From Flavobacterium frigoris PS1 (GTDB lineage: Bacteria; Bacteroidota; Bacteroidia; Flavobacteriales; Flavobacteriaceae): 64,000 bases of DNA. Below, in pieces: positions 51,784 to 60,703 of this stretch. The DNA lies in the NCBI RefSeq assembly GCF_000252125.1, contig NZ_AHKF01000020.1, positions 1 to 64,000 on the forward strand. Direction: 5' to 3'. The stretch's first letter is position 1; the number at the start of each line of letters is the position of its first letter. The notes under the pieces were generated by a model, which did no database searches, was not told the DNA's origin, and was given only the letters and a program-made list of their open reading frames with translations. The position numbers and the translations under genes are program-made.

Positions 51784-53514
51784 TTACAAATAAGAAACCA
51801 CAATATTGTTAGCGTAATATTTTCCATCCTTTAATACAATTTTGGAACGGGAAGGGATTTCAATAATTAACCTTGACGAGAGCCCCGGTATCGTTATTTT
51901 GCCCACTTTAGAAACGTTTTTCAATAGAACTTTATGCGATATAGCATCATATAAATCTACGTTTGTGGTAGTTTGAGTCTGGTATGTCACCGTTTTTTCT
52001 CCATCGAAAGGATTGTACATTAGAAAAGTAGGGTAGGCTTCCCCACGATAAAAATCAGTAGCCAGACAATTTAGCTTTAAAATTTCAGGAACATCTGTTT
52101 TTTCTATGATGGCACCTGCTATTCCTACATGGCCACTTCCGTACACACTAAATTGGGAAACATCAGGATTACCTTCTATCCAGTTTGGACCGTCACCAAT
52201 GGCAACAGGAGCTTCTAGGTTTTCATATTTTTTAAGGTGTGATTTTTTGATCAGGCCTTCATAAGCAATTACTCCTTTGGTATATTGTTTTTGTTCCGGT
52301 ATCGTCTGATGTTCATCTGCGATTTCATAAGGATAAAAGAATTTGATTGCATTACTGGCATTTAGCATCCATTTCCCAACAACATTGGCATATCTTGGAT
52401 CGTAACGAACCAGGGGAACCAAGGGCCACATAGAGTCATAGGTATTCATCAAAAAGGCAAAACCTCCATGATCTACCGTACTTCCCATTAAGCCAGAAAC
52501 ATCGTATCCGTTCCAATTGTCAAGTAACATTCCCCATCCTTCTCTACATTCTGGCGTGCCGTTGAATGTCCAATCCAGAATTTTTGAGTAGTCGTATTTT
52601 CTTCCTTCTTCTGCATTTAAACGAGCAGCCACATAGGCTCCAAAAGGCATCAATATTTCATAATAACGATTGTCTTTTTGGTTTAAAAGTGCTTGTAAAG
52701 AAGATTCAGCACCCTTTAAATACTTAGGGTCATTGAACTTTTGATATGCAGAGTACAAGACATAAGCATGACCTGCAGCGACATCTTCTTGTTTGCAAAT
52801 CCAATTGTCTTTAGGTTCTAATGTTGAATAATCAAAAAATGAATGTTGGTAATTCCCTGCCATGGTTGAATCAGCTTTATAGAATTTATCCGCAACAGAA
52901 CGTTGAATATCTGAATAGTCTTTTTCATTTGGATAAAAATCAGCAACAGCATAAAACATCAAATTAGGATAGACATCATACCACCAGTCTCTAGCGTAAC
53001 CGCCTCCAAGAAGGGCTACTTCAGGAGAAGTGTTATTCATGATGATATTCCATTTGGTGTCGCTGTTGTAGTAATTTTTCAGCATCCCAACATAGTTCTT
53101 TCCTTCTTGGTTAGACTTGTCAATTCCCACTAAACTGGCACCCATTACAGACCCTATACTAGCTAATGATTCATGAAAAATTCCTTTATGATTTTCAACA
53201 CCTTGTCTTACATCTCCCATAGCAGTGTAAATCCCGAAGGTTTCCTGATCAAAGTTCTTACGAGAGTCATCTTTCCAGATTAATGGCCAATATTTCCCAG
53301 TTTGGCTGACATCATACACTTTTGCATCATAGTCTTTTGCCAATTGGTTAAAATCAAGTATTTTAAATGGTTTTGGCAAGTTGGGCATATCCGTAATACG
53401 CTGTATTGATTCTTGTTTTACGGCAGGAATCACCGCAACCGTAGATTGAGTTGTATTACAAGAACTTAAGCTGATACAGAGAAAGAGAACTATTAAATGA
53501 ATTGTTTTACGCAT
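51784..53514 (-). CDS. PUL lipoprotein of unknown function, possible glycosidase
   Basis: A 576-residue lipoprotein (signal MRKTIHLIVLFLCISLSSC, lipobox Cys19). The body is rich in aromatic residues and helical segments (GGGYARDWWYDVYPN, AAGHAYVLYSAYQKF, GGFAFLMNTYDSMW), like an (alpha/alpha)-barrel, and ends in a beta domain. This looks like a carbohydrate-active enzyme, but I cannot match a GH family. Its ATG overlaps the end of the MFS gene by 8 nt. Position between a transporter and a GH13 supports a role on the same glycan. Confidence 0.75.
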   Translation of the reverse strand: MRKTIHLIVLFLCISLSSCNTTQSTVAVIPAVKQESIQRITDMPNLPKPFKILDFNQLAKDYDAKVYDVSQTGKYWPLIWKDDSRKNFDQETFGIYTAMGDVRQGVENHKGIFHESLASIGSVMGASLVGIDKSNQEGKNYVGMLKNYYNSDTKWNIIMNNTSPEVALLGGGYARDWWYDVYPNLMFYAVADFYPNEKDYSDIQRSVADKFYKADSTMAGNYQHSFFDYSTLEPKDNWICKQEDVAAGHAYVLYSAYQKFNDPKYLKGAESSLQALLNQKDNRYYEILMPFGAYVAARLNAEEGRKYDYSKILDWTFNGTPECREGWGMLLDNWNGYDVSGLMGSTVDHGGFAFLMNTYDSMWPLVPLVRYDPRYANVVGKWMLNASNAIKFFYPYEIADEHQTIPEQKQYTKGVIAYEGLIKKSHLKKYENLEAPVAIGDGPNWIEGNPDVSQFSVYGSGHVGIAGAIIEKTDVPEILKLNCLATDFYRGEAYPTFLMYNPFDGEKTVTYQTQTTTNVDLYDAISHKVLLKNVSKVGKITIPGLSSRLIIEIPSRSKIVLKDGKYYANNIVVSYL

Positions 53515-54751
53515 CTTTATTTTCGAGTTTAGTTTGTTGTTCCAAAAGTTGTTTGGCAATTAAGATTGAGAGTAATTGAATTACGGCGATGATTAATAAG
53601 GCATATCTCAAGGCATCATCTGCATTCCCGAAATAGGCAATACCTAAGAAAGTACCTGCTCCTAATAGACGTCCCACATATAATCCGAATTCATGATTTA
53701 AGATATATGAAAATTCATTTCTGTTTTCGATTACAGATAATATATCAATGACTTTTAATTGAATAGGAAAGTAGGCAATATCAAGAATGGGTCTTGCTAT
53801 TAACAATAGAAATATAAAGATAATTACTCCGGTTGAATTAAACATCAAGGCATTGAAAAAGGAGGCTAAAAAGAAAAAGATAAGCCCGATACTAAAAATC
53901 ACCAATCGATGTTTAGGTGACGATAGTTTACCCAGAATCAACATAATTACCGCAGCGATAATGGCTCCTACAGATTGTGCCGTTCCCAATGCGCCTTCAG
54001 AAGCAAAAAACTTCATCATAAGCATAGCTGGAGCTGTTACGATAAATCCTTGTGCCAGACCTTTCAATACAGCCATTTGAAGCATTTTTGTCCAAAGTTT
54101 ATGAAACTTGAAATAGAGGAACTTTTCGTTCCTGGGCTTGTCATAATCACCAAAATGAAATACTATTGAAGCCAGAATAGTGAATATAAAAACGACTCCA
54201 GTAACGACTCTATATCCTGAATTTACACTTTCATTTGAAGTGGAGTCATTACCATTCATTAGATACCACCCAATAATTATGGGTACAATTACGGCGGTTA
54301 AAGTGTAGAAAAAGGTGTCTAGTCCGTAATAGAAATTTCGTGTTTTATCAGTTGTCGTAGCCAAAACTAGATAATCCCTGTTAGCCCAATACAAACCAAA
54401 AGACATTCCCATTATCAATCCAGCTGAAATTAATCCAGTATAACTGATTTCGTCTAAGGACATCATATATACCATAGAAACCCCGCTCAACAGCATCCCG
54501 AGTGAGAATAATTTTTTGATGTTAACCGTATTCAGTAAAAAACCATTAATAAAAAAAGTGATTGGAATACCGGTGTAAATCGCTAATTGATACATCATTA
54601 CTTTAGAGGGGTCATTAGAATTTCGCATGATGTAAGATGCCACAAAAATGTCAATTACAGGTAAAACGAAGGCATAAATTAAATTGGTAAGGATTAAAAT
54701 CTTGGTACTCCTCGAAAAATCCTTGAGGCCTATTCTTGATAATTTTCCCAT
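53507..54751 (-). CDS. MFS transporter in the PUL
   Basis: A 414-residue major facilitator with about twelve membrane helices, including GLIMGMSFGLYWANRDYLVL and a charged central cytoplasmic loop (about residues 200-220, DYDKPRNEKFLYFKF). It shares an overlapping stop/start (TAATG) with the GH130 gene and overlaps the next gene by 8 nt, so the three are translationally coupled. It would import the di- or oligosaccharide released in the periplasm. Confidence 0.85.
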   Translation of the reverse strand: MGKLSRIGLKDFSRSTKILILTNLIYAFVLPVIDIFVASYIMRNSNDPSKVMMYQLAIYTGIPITFFINGFLLNTVNIKKLFSLGMLLSGVSMVYMMSLDEISYTGLISAGLIMGMSFGLYWANRDYLVLATTTDKTRNFYYGLDTFFYTLTAVIVPIIIGWYLMNGNDSTSNESVNSGYRVVTGVVFIFTILASIVFHFGDYDKPRNEKFLYFKFHKLWTKMLQMAVLKGLAQGFIVTAPAMLMMKFFASEGALGTAQSVGAIIAAVIMLILGKLSSPKHRLVIFSIGLIFFFLASFFNALMFNSTGVIIFIFLLLIARPILDIAYFPIQLKVIDILSVIENRNEFSYILNHEFGLYVGRLLGAGTFLGIAYFGNADDALRYALLIIAVIQLLSILIAKQLLEQQTKLENKDA

Positions 54752-55800
54752 TATACGTTTAGTGTTTTTAAGATTTCAGAAATCGAGAATGTGGCTAAGC
54801 CAACATATTCATCTGCCGCACCATAATACATTTGTATGCTATCGCCATCAACGATATGCCCATTGGTAAATATTACTTCACCAAAAAAGCCTGTTCTTTC
54901 ATAGGTTTCTGTAGGTACCATAATTGGCTCCTCTGAACGGGCTAAAACGATAGAAGGATCTTTAAGGTCTAATAAAAGAGCGCCTAAGCAATATCTGTTT
55001 TCTTTTGTAGCGCCGTGATAAATTTCTAGCCAGCCTTTATCTGTTTTTATGGGTGCTGCACCAGCACCTAATCGCTTGCTGTCAAATTTTCCTTCGCGAG
55101 TTTTAGCGATACATTTATGGTTTCCCCAATGTACGCCATCAGGAGATTCGGCTAACCAAATATAATTACCACCTAGTTCAGGGCTGCTTGGACGATGCAA
55201 AGCATAGAATTTATCGTTGAATTTTTCTTCAAAAATGGCACAATCTTTATTGTGTGGACTAAAAATCATCCCTTTTTTATCAAATGATTTCCAGTCGGTT
55301 GTGGTTCTAAGTCCAACACCAACACCATTTGAAGAAACCATTGTGTAGGTAAGATGATAGGTATCTTTAATTTTAGATACACGGCAGTCTTCTATACCAT
55401 AGGATTCGTATTCTCCTTCTCCAAAAAGAGAAGAATAGGCAGGATCTTCTTTGAAATCCACTCCATTATCACTCCAGACTAATCGTAAGTGAGATATGGT
55501 TGTGAGGTAATCAACGCCATCATACTGGATTACTCTAGAGTCTGAAGCATTCAATTTTGAATCGTCAAGCTTAAAATCTAAAATTTCAACTTTTCCGATA
55601 TTATTATATATTGGAACAGATAGAAGACCTTCTTTCTGGACTGTTCTTTCGGCTACTCTTACAAGTAATCCTATTTTGCCATTGAATTCAAATGCTCCTG
55701 GATTCAGTAAACATTCGATAATCATGTTCCCATCACTTGCTTTTAAATCTTTAGGTGATAATATGGGATTGTTCTTATGTCGATTCGCAATATCTGTCAT
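54751..55800 (-). CDS. GH130 mannoside phosphorylase/glycosidase
   Basis: A 349-residue five-bladed propeller enzyme of GH130. Matching segments: LLNPGAFEFNGKIGLLVRVAE, SYGIEDCRVSKI (catalytic-blade Asp), RLGAGAAPIKTDKGWLEIYHG and MYYGAADEYVGLA. There is no signal peptide, so it acts in the cytoplasm on sugars brought in by the MFS protein. GH130 enzymes phosphorolyse or hydrolyse beta-mannosides; the linkage is not readable here. First gene after an intercistronic hairpin that separates it from susD. Confidence 0.9.
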   Translation of the reverse strand: MTDIANRHKNNPILSPKDLKASDGNMIIECLLNPGAFEFNGKIGLLVRVAERTVQKEGLLSVPIYNNIGKVEILDFKLDDSKLNASDSRVIQYDGVDYLTTISHLRLVWSDNGVDFKEDPAYSSLFGEGEYESYGIEDCRVSKIKDTYHLTYTMVSSNGVGVGLRTTTDWKSFDKKGMIFSPHNKDCAIFEEKFNDKFYALHRPSSPELGGNYIWLAESPDGVHWGNHKCIAKTREGKFDSKRLGAGAAPIKTDKGWLEIYHGATKENRYCLGALLLDLKDPSIVLARSEEPIMVPTETYERTGFFGEVIFTNGHIVDGDSIQMYYGAADEYVGLATFSISEILKTLNV

Positions 55801-55864
55801 ATGTAATTTTTTTATATTTGATAAATCAAAAGTCTAAAATGTAATATCGATTGGTTTAAAAAGA

Positions 55865-55896
55865 GAGAAGTAGCAATTACCAATTAACTACTTCTC
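55865..55896 (-). terminator. Hairpin between susD and the GH130 gene
   Basis: GAGAAGTAG (55865-55873) and CTACTTCTC (55888-55896), a 9-bp stem with a 14-nt loop. In the minus-strand RNA it is followed by TCTTTTTAAA. It could be a partial terminator or RNA-stability element giving more SusCD than enzyme mRNA. Confidence 0.55.
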
Positions 55897-55935
55897 AATG
55901 GTATTAATCAAATTAAACAAACGTATTTTAAATAT

Positions 55936-57417
55936 TTAATATCCAGGATTTTGTAGTAAAAGACCTGCTGAAGCATCAATTTCTGATTGTGGTATTGGAT
56001 ACAACAAATGCTTGTCTTGAAAGTTTTTTCCATGGGCTGTCATTACTGTTTTTGCAATTCCCCATCTTTTTAGGTCTAACATCCTTTGGTTTTCAAAACC
56101 AAGTTCTGCTCTTCGTTCAGATATTAACCACGCTTTGATAGTGGATTTATCTGTAGAAGCTACTCTGTCTATTAAAGTTCCAACAGGCGGAATTGTTCCT
56201 AAAGCAGTTACTGTAGTTCTTGCTCGGGCTCTTATTTTATTGATAATTGCGATCGCTCCCGGATAATCTCCAGTTTCGTTAAGCGCTTCAGCTTTCCACA
56301 GCAAGGCATCTGCATAACGCAAATAAACCTTGTTTGTGGGAGCATCATCATTTCCTTTGTTGGCACCGTTAAGTGTTCCTAATATTTTATTTACATTTTG
56401 ATTAGGACCATCTACAGTATATAATTTTCTTGGATCATTTGGTTCAAACGAATTGAGGAAATCGGTGCTCGGTGCAAAAAATCCCCAACCTAAGGGTGCA
56501 CATATACCATTACCACTTCTTGGATTGGTTTCAGATTGGTGGTTATAAGAAAAAATAACTTCAGTATCTGTATATTCTTTTGTAGTACTGAAATTGTCAA
56601 AATAATTCGCGTTTAAACTATATCCTAGTGGAGCTAACTCATCAACTAAAGTAATAACTTCTGACCATTTTTCAGTGTATAAAGCGGATTTTGCCTGAAG
56701 TGCAATTGCAGCTCCTTTAGACACTCTCCATTTTTCAGTTGTGGAAGAATATTTTGAATTTGGCAGCAGGTCTTTTGCTAAAACTAAATCTGACTTTATA
56801 CTATCCCAAACTAAACTTTTGTTAGCTCGTACTGCAAAATCAAAGGCTTCTTGATAAGTTTGAACAGAACCCAAAATTAATGGTACATCGCCAAAATTAG
56901 TAACCAAAGAAAAGTAATAATGTGCTCTTAAGAAATAAGCTTCTCCTAACAATTGGTTTTTTCTTGCTGGACTGATTCCTGTAATGGTCTCAATGTCTGG
57001 ATTCGTTAGAAACCCAATGGCTATATTAGTTCTTTTGATGCCTTCATAATCGTATTTCCAAAGTCCGTTTGGTCCACCATTTGTTGAAGTAAATGTAAAA
57101 TTATTGATGTCATCCATCCAAACCTGATCGCCATCTGGATTCCATTTTTTCTCCATATCGTCTGAAGCTATGTCTTGCATAACATAATCATTTTGAAATA
57201 CAAGCCCTCCGTTCCAGTCCCATTCGGCCAAAATGTTCAATCTGTTAGATAATAATTGGTAAGATGAGTTGACTGAAAGTTCTACTGCAATTAGGGTAGG
57301 AGTAGTGTTCGCCTGCTCCAAAGTTGTTGCGCCTATTGGATCAGAAGTAAGTTCGTCTTGGCAACTTGTTAAAAACAGTATGCTCATTAATAGCAACAAT
57401 TTTAATATATTTTTCAT
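55936..57417 (-). CDS. susD: SusD/RagB-family nutrient-binding outer-membrane lipoprotein
   Basis: A 493-residue SusD homologue: signal with lipobox FLTSC (C19), TPR-like helical core with RAHYYFSLVTNFGDVPLI (the family signature) and the C-terminal RRAELGFENQRMLDLKRWG and LYPIPQSEI segments. It binds the oligosaccharide at the cell surface and lids the SusC channel. It follows susC by 22 nt. Confidence 0.95.
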   Translation of the reverse strand: MKNILKLLLLMSILFLTSCQDELTSDPIGATTLEQANTTPTLIAVELSVNSSYQLLSNRLNILAEWDWNGGLVFQNDYVMQDIASDDMEKKWNPDGDQVWMDDINNFTFTSTNGGPNGLWKYDYEGIKRTNIAIGFLTNPDIETITGISPARKNQLLGEAYFLRAHYYFSLVTNFGDVPLILGSVQTYQEAFDFAVRANKSLVWDSIKSDLVLAKDLLPNSKYSSTTEKWRVSKGAAIALQAKSALYTEKWSEVITLVDELAPLGYSLNANYFDNFSTTKEYTDTEVIFSYNHQSETNPRSGNGICAPLGWGFFAPSTDFLNSFEPNDPRKLYTVDGPNQNVNKILGTLNGANKGNDDAPTNKVYLRYADALLWKAEALNETGDYPGAIAIINKIRARARTTVTALGTIPPVGTLIDRVASTDKSTIKAWLISERRAELGFENQRMLDLKRWGIAKTVMTAHGKNFQDKHLLYPIPQSEIDASAGLLLQNPGY

Positions 57418-57439
57418 GACTAAATATTTAGATGTTTAA

Positions 57440-60400
57440 TTATAGTTTGACTTGGATTCCCAATAAATATGCTTTTGATTGCGGATACGTTCCTTTGTCA
57501 ATCAATGAGGTAGATTCTGGGTCTAATCCTGTGTAATCAGTAATGGTAAATAGGTTTTGACCAGAAGCATAAATACGTAGGTTTTTAACACCAATTGTTT
57601 CTGCATTAAAAGTGTATCCAATTTCAAGGTTTTTCAATCTCAAATAAGAAGCATCTTCAACAAATACGCTTGATACATTTCCACCGCCATTATTATTAAA
57701 AGTAAGTCTAGGTCTAGTGTTAGAAGAACCTTCGCCATTCCAGCTGTCTAATACTGCAGTTGTGGAATTAAAAGGGCGGCTATCGTAGTTTAAGATTTGT
57801 TTCGAATCATTATATCGATCGATTCCATTTACCCCTTGTAGTAAGAAAGAAAAGTCAAAGCTTTTATACTCTCCACTAAAGGAAAAACCATAAGTTAATT
57901 TCGGGATAGGACTTCCAATGATTGCTCTGTCATCGGCATTAATTTGTCCATCTTCATTTATATCTTTAAATCGAATGTCTCCTGGCTGTGCATTATTCGA
58001 ATTAGCAAATAACTGTGTGCTTACCTCTCCGGCATTTTGGTAAATACCATCGAATACAAGTCCGTAATAAGAACTGATTGGTTGTCCAACCTCCGTTTTT
58101 GTATGTGTACCATCATCAATAATGCTTTTTACATAAGTTTGAAGTTTATCAACTCTATTCGTTAATGTTGCTATGTTTGCATTTACGCTGTATTTGAATT
58201 CGTGGCCGTAATTTTTTAAATTAAGTCCAAATTCAAACCCTTTGTTGCTTACCTCTCCAGCATTTACAATAGTCTGATTAATTACTCCCACAGAAACTGC
58301 AGGTAGGGTCACGCCCAATAAAATATCAGTTGTGTTCTTAACAAAGTAATCTGCCGTAAATGAAAGTTTATTGCTGAATGTACTCAAATCCACACCAAAA
58401 TTCGTTTGTGTCGTAGTTTCCCATTTTAAATCTGGATTTCCGTAACGAATGATGTTAACCACACCGCCTGATGTAGAAACCAAAGTTTCGTAGGCGTTAT
58501 TTGGTATTTCCTGATTACCTGATTGTCCCCAACTTGCTCTTAATTTTAAGTTGGAAATCCAGTCTGCTTTTGCCAAGAAGTTTTCTCTTGAAACTAACCA
58601 ACCTGCAGAAACGGAAGGGAAATATCCCCATTTGTTATTTGGTCCAAAACGAGAACTTGCATCTGCTCTTACTGTGGCTGTGGCAAAATATTTACTTGCA
58701 TAACCATATGTACCTGATCCAAAGAAAGATTGTAGCGCCCAGTTATTAGCAGAACCAGAACTGTAGGCATTTGTTGTACTACCGAAGTCTAGGTACCTAA
58801 ACGAGTTAGAGGTGTTATCGAAATTTTGTCTGCTACCACCTATAGCAGATGATTTACTACTGATGTTTTCCATTCCAAGTAAAAAGTCTAAACTATGATC
58901 GGCGTTGATTGTTTTAATATAGTTTAAGGTATTACTGAAAGTGAAGGTCATGTTTTGACCTCTATTTTCATCTAATCCATTGGGTCTGTTAATTCTTCCC
59001 ATTCCGTAATATTGGTTTGCAACATCACTAATGTCGGCATCTCCATAATTTGAAGCAAAGTTTTTGTTATGACTGAAACTAATATCTACCCCAAGGTTAC
59101 TTCTAAATTTTAAAGATTTATCCCCTAGTAAAGCATATTCACCATATAAATTTCCAAAAGTTTTATAAGTATTTCGTTTGTCATCAGTAAAATGTACAAT
59201 AGCAATTGGGTTTGATGTATACTCATAATTTTTGCTCCATCCATTATCAGGTCCCGTATAGAAAGGCAAATCAGTGTAAGGATTAGTTGCTGAATAAGTA
59301 GGGTCATTTATGTCTTTGTAAACCGCTAAAACTGGAGGACGAATTAAAGCGTGACGTATAATCCCTGGCGCATCACCGCTTGAAGATAATTTGTCTTGTT
59401 TTTCGTAACTGATCTGAAGATTCGTTCCTACTTGAAAACGATCTGAGACCTTAGCGTTGATGTTTGATCTGAAATTAATACGTTGGTATTGATCGTGGTC
59501 TTCCGTTACAATTCCATCGATACCATAATAACCTCCAGAAATTAAATATTGAATATTCTCTGAACCTCCACTTACTGAAGTTTGGAAGTTTTTAGAAATA
59601 CCCGTTGTGAACAATTCATCTTGCCAATCTGTGTCGGCTAAACCGGTTCTGTTTCTGTCTGATGCATAAGGACTAATTGCAGATGCTGAATTCCCAGCTG
59701 TATTATGCCAAGCTTGATCTTTTACTGTCAAATATTGGTCTGAATTTAACATATCAGGAAGATTTGTAGCCACATGAAACCCAGTATAATATTCTGAACT
59801 AATAGTTGCTTTTCCAATTTTTCCACTTTTGGTTGTTATTAATACAACACCTCCAGCAGCTCTTGCTCCGTAAATTGCTCCGGCAGCAGCATCTTTCAAT
59901 ACAGTCAAAGATTTGATGTCTGATTGATTAAGGAAAGAAATATCGCGAGTTGAAACTCCATCAACGACGTACAATACATCATTGTTTCCAAGTGTTCCCT
60001 CTCCTCTAATACGTATTTTGATTCCGTCACCAGGAGCTCCAGTATTAGCAGCAACAAAAACACCAGCTACTTGCCCTTGAAGAGCTTGTGCAACATCTGC
60101 TACCTTTGTTTTTGATAAATCATCAACATTAACAGTGGTTACAGCACTTGAAAGGGATGATTTTTTTGCTGATGAATATCCTATAAGTACTACTTCATCC
60201 AGTTGTTGTGAATCTTGTGCTAAAGAAGCATTAACAGTACTCATGCCGTTTACCGCGATCTCTTTATTAATATAACCAATATAGCTAAAAACTAAAACAG
60301 CTTTAGGGCCTAAATTGTTTAATGTGTATTTCCCGTCAAAATCAGTTATTGTACCAGTATTCGTTCCCTTAACAATAACATTTACCTGTGGTACTGGACC

Positions 60401-60505
60401 GCTAATATCAGTAACAATACCTGTAACGGTTTGCGCATTCATGATGCTTGCTGATAGTATTGTTCCTAGTAAGAACAATTTATAAATAATACTTTTCTTC
60501 ATCAT
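57440..60505 (-). CDS. susC: SusC/RagA-family TonB-dependent transporter
   Basis: A 1021-residue SusC-like TonB-dependent transporter. Signal peptide (1-25), carboxypeptidase-regulatory-like domain (about 26-105; VTGIVTDISGPVPQVNVIVK), plug with VDDLSKTKVADVAQALQG, the SusC motif NDVLYVVDGVSTRDI and GARAAGGVVLITTKSG, then a large beta-barrel to the C-terminus (LLGIQVKL). It has no N-terminal secretin/anti-sigma extension, consistent with HTCS rather than ECF-sigma control. Pairs with SusD directly downstream. Confidence 0.95.
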   Translation of the reverse strand: MMKKSIIYKLFLLGTILSASIMNAQTVTGIVTDISGPVPQVNVIVKGTNTGTITDFDGKYTLNNLGPKAVLVFSYIGYINKEIAVNGMSTVNASLAQDSQQLDEVVLIGYSSAKKSSLSSAVTTVNVDDLSKTKVADVAQALQGQVAGVFVAANTGAPGDGIKIRIRGEGTLGNNDVLYVVDGVSTRDISFLNQSDIKSLTVLKDAAAGAIYGARAAGGVVLITTKSGKIGKATISSEYYTGFHVATNLPDMLNSDQYLTVKDQAWHNTAGNSASAISPYASDRNRTGLADTDWQDELFTTGISKNFQTSVSGGSENIQYLISGGYYGIDGIVTEDHDQYQRINFRSNINAKVSDRFQVGTNLQISYEKQDKLSSSGDAPGIIRHALIRPPVLAVYKDINDPTYSATNPYTDLPFYTGPDNGWSKNYEYTSNPIAIVHFTDDKRNTYKTFGNLYGEYALLGDKSLKFRSNLGVDISFSHNKNFASNYGDADISDVANQYYGMGRINRPNGLDENRGQNMTFTFSNTLNYIKTINADHSLDFLLGMENISSKSSAIGGSRQNFDNTSNSFRYLDFGSTTNAYSSGSANNWALQSFFGSGTYGYASKYFATATVRADASSRFGPNNKWGYFPSVSAGWLVSRENFLAKADWISNLKLRASWGQSGNQEIPNNAYETLVSTSGGVVNIIRYGNPDLKWETTTQTNFGVDLSTFSNKLSFTADYFVKNTTDILLGVTLPAVSVGVINQTIVNAGEVSNKGFEFGLNLKNYGHEFKYSVNANIATLTNRVDKLQTYVKSIIDDGTHTKTEVGQPISSYYGLVFDGIYQNAGEVSTQLFANSNNAQPGDIRFKDINEDGQINADDRAIIGSPIPKLTYGFSFSGEYKSFDFSFLLQGVNGIDRYNDSKQILNYDSRPFNSTTAVLDSWNGEGSSNTRPRLTFNNNGGGNVSSVFVEDASYLRLKNLEIGYTFNAETIGVKNLRIYASGQNLFTITDYTGLDPESTSLIDKGTYPQSKAYLLGIQVKL

Positions 60506-60643
60506 AAGGAAGTGTTAGATTGATTAATAATTTGGTTAATTGTTTTCATGGTTTTAAATAGTTTAATTGATTTAAATTAATTTTTTTGAGTTTTAATTAG
60601 ATTTAATAATCAGTTTATAAAATTACTTACAGGGCACAAGAAA

Positions 60644-60676
60644 TTGTGTACACTATTTCATCAAAGGTGTACACAA
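60644..60676. promoter_or_regulatory. Palindromic candidate operator upstream of susC
   Basis: TTGTGTACAC (60644-60653) and GTGTACACAA (60667-60676) form a perfect 10-bp inverted repeat with a 13-bp spacer, each half containing the self-palindrome GTGTACAC. It lies 140 nt upstream of susC and directly after the HTCS gene. It is a strong candidate binding site for the HTCS AraC domain. A near-consensus -7 box (TAATTTTA) lies 22-30 nt downstream on the minus strand. Confidence 0.6.
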
Positions 60677-60703
60677 GGATGTATGTATTTTGTTTTTAGG
60701 TGT

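Noticed and set aside
54751..55800. The GH130 gene as the source of the 14.6-kb fragment by recent duplication
   Set aside because: The fragment and this protein align only at the generic LNPxx and LxxRAV/RVA positions; they belong to different subfamilies.
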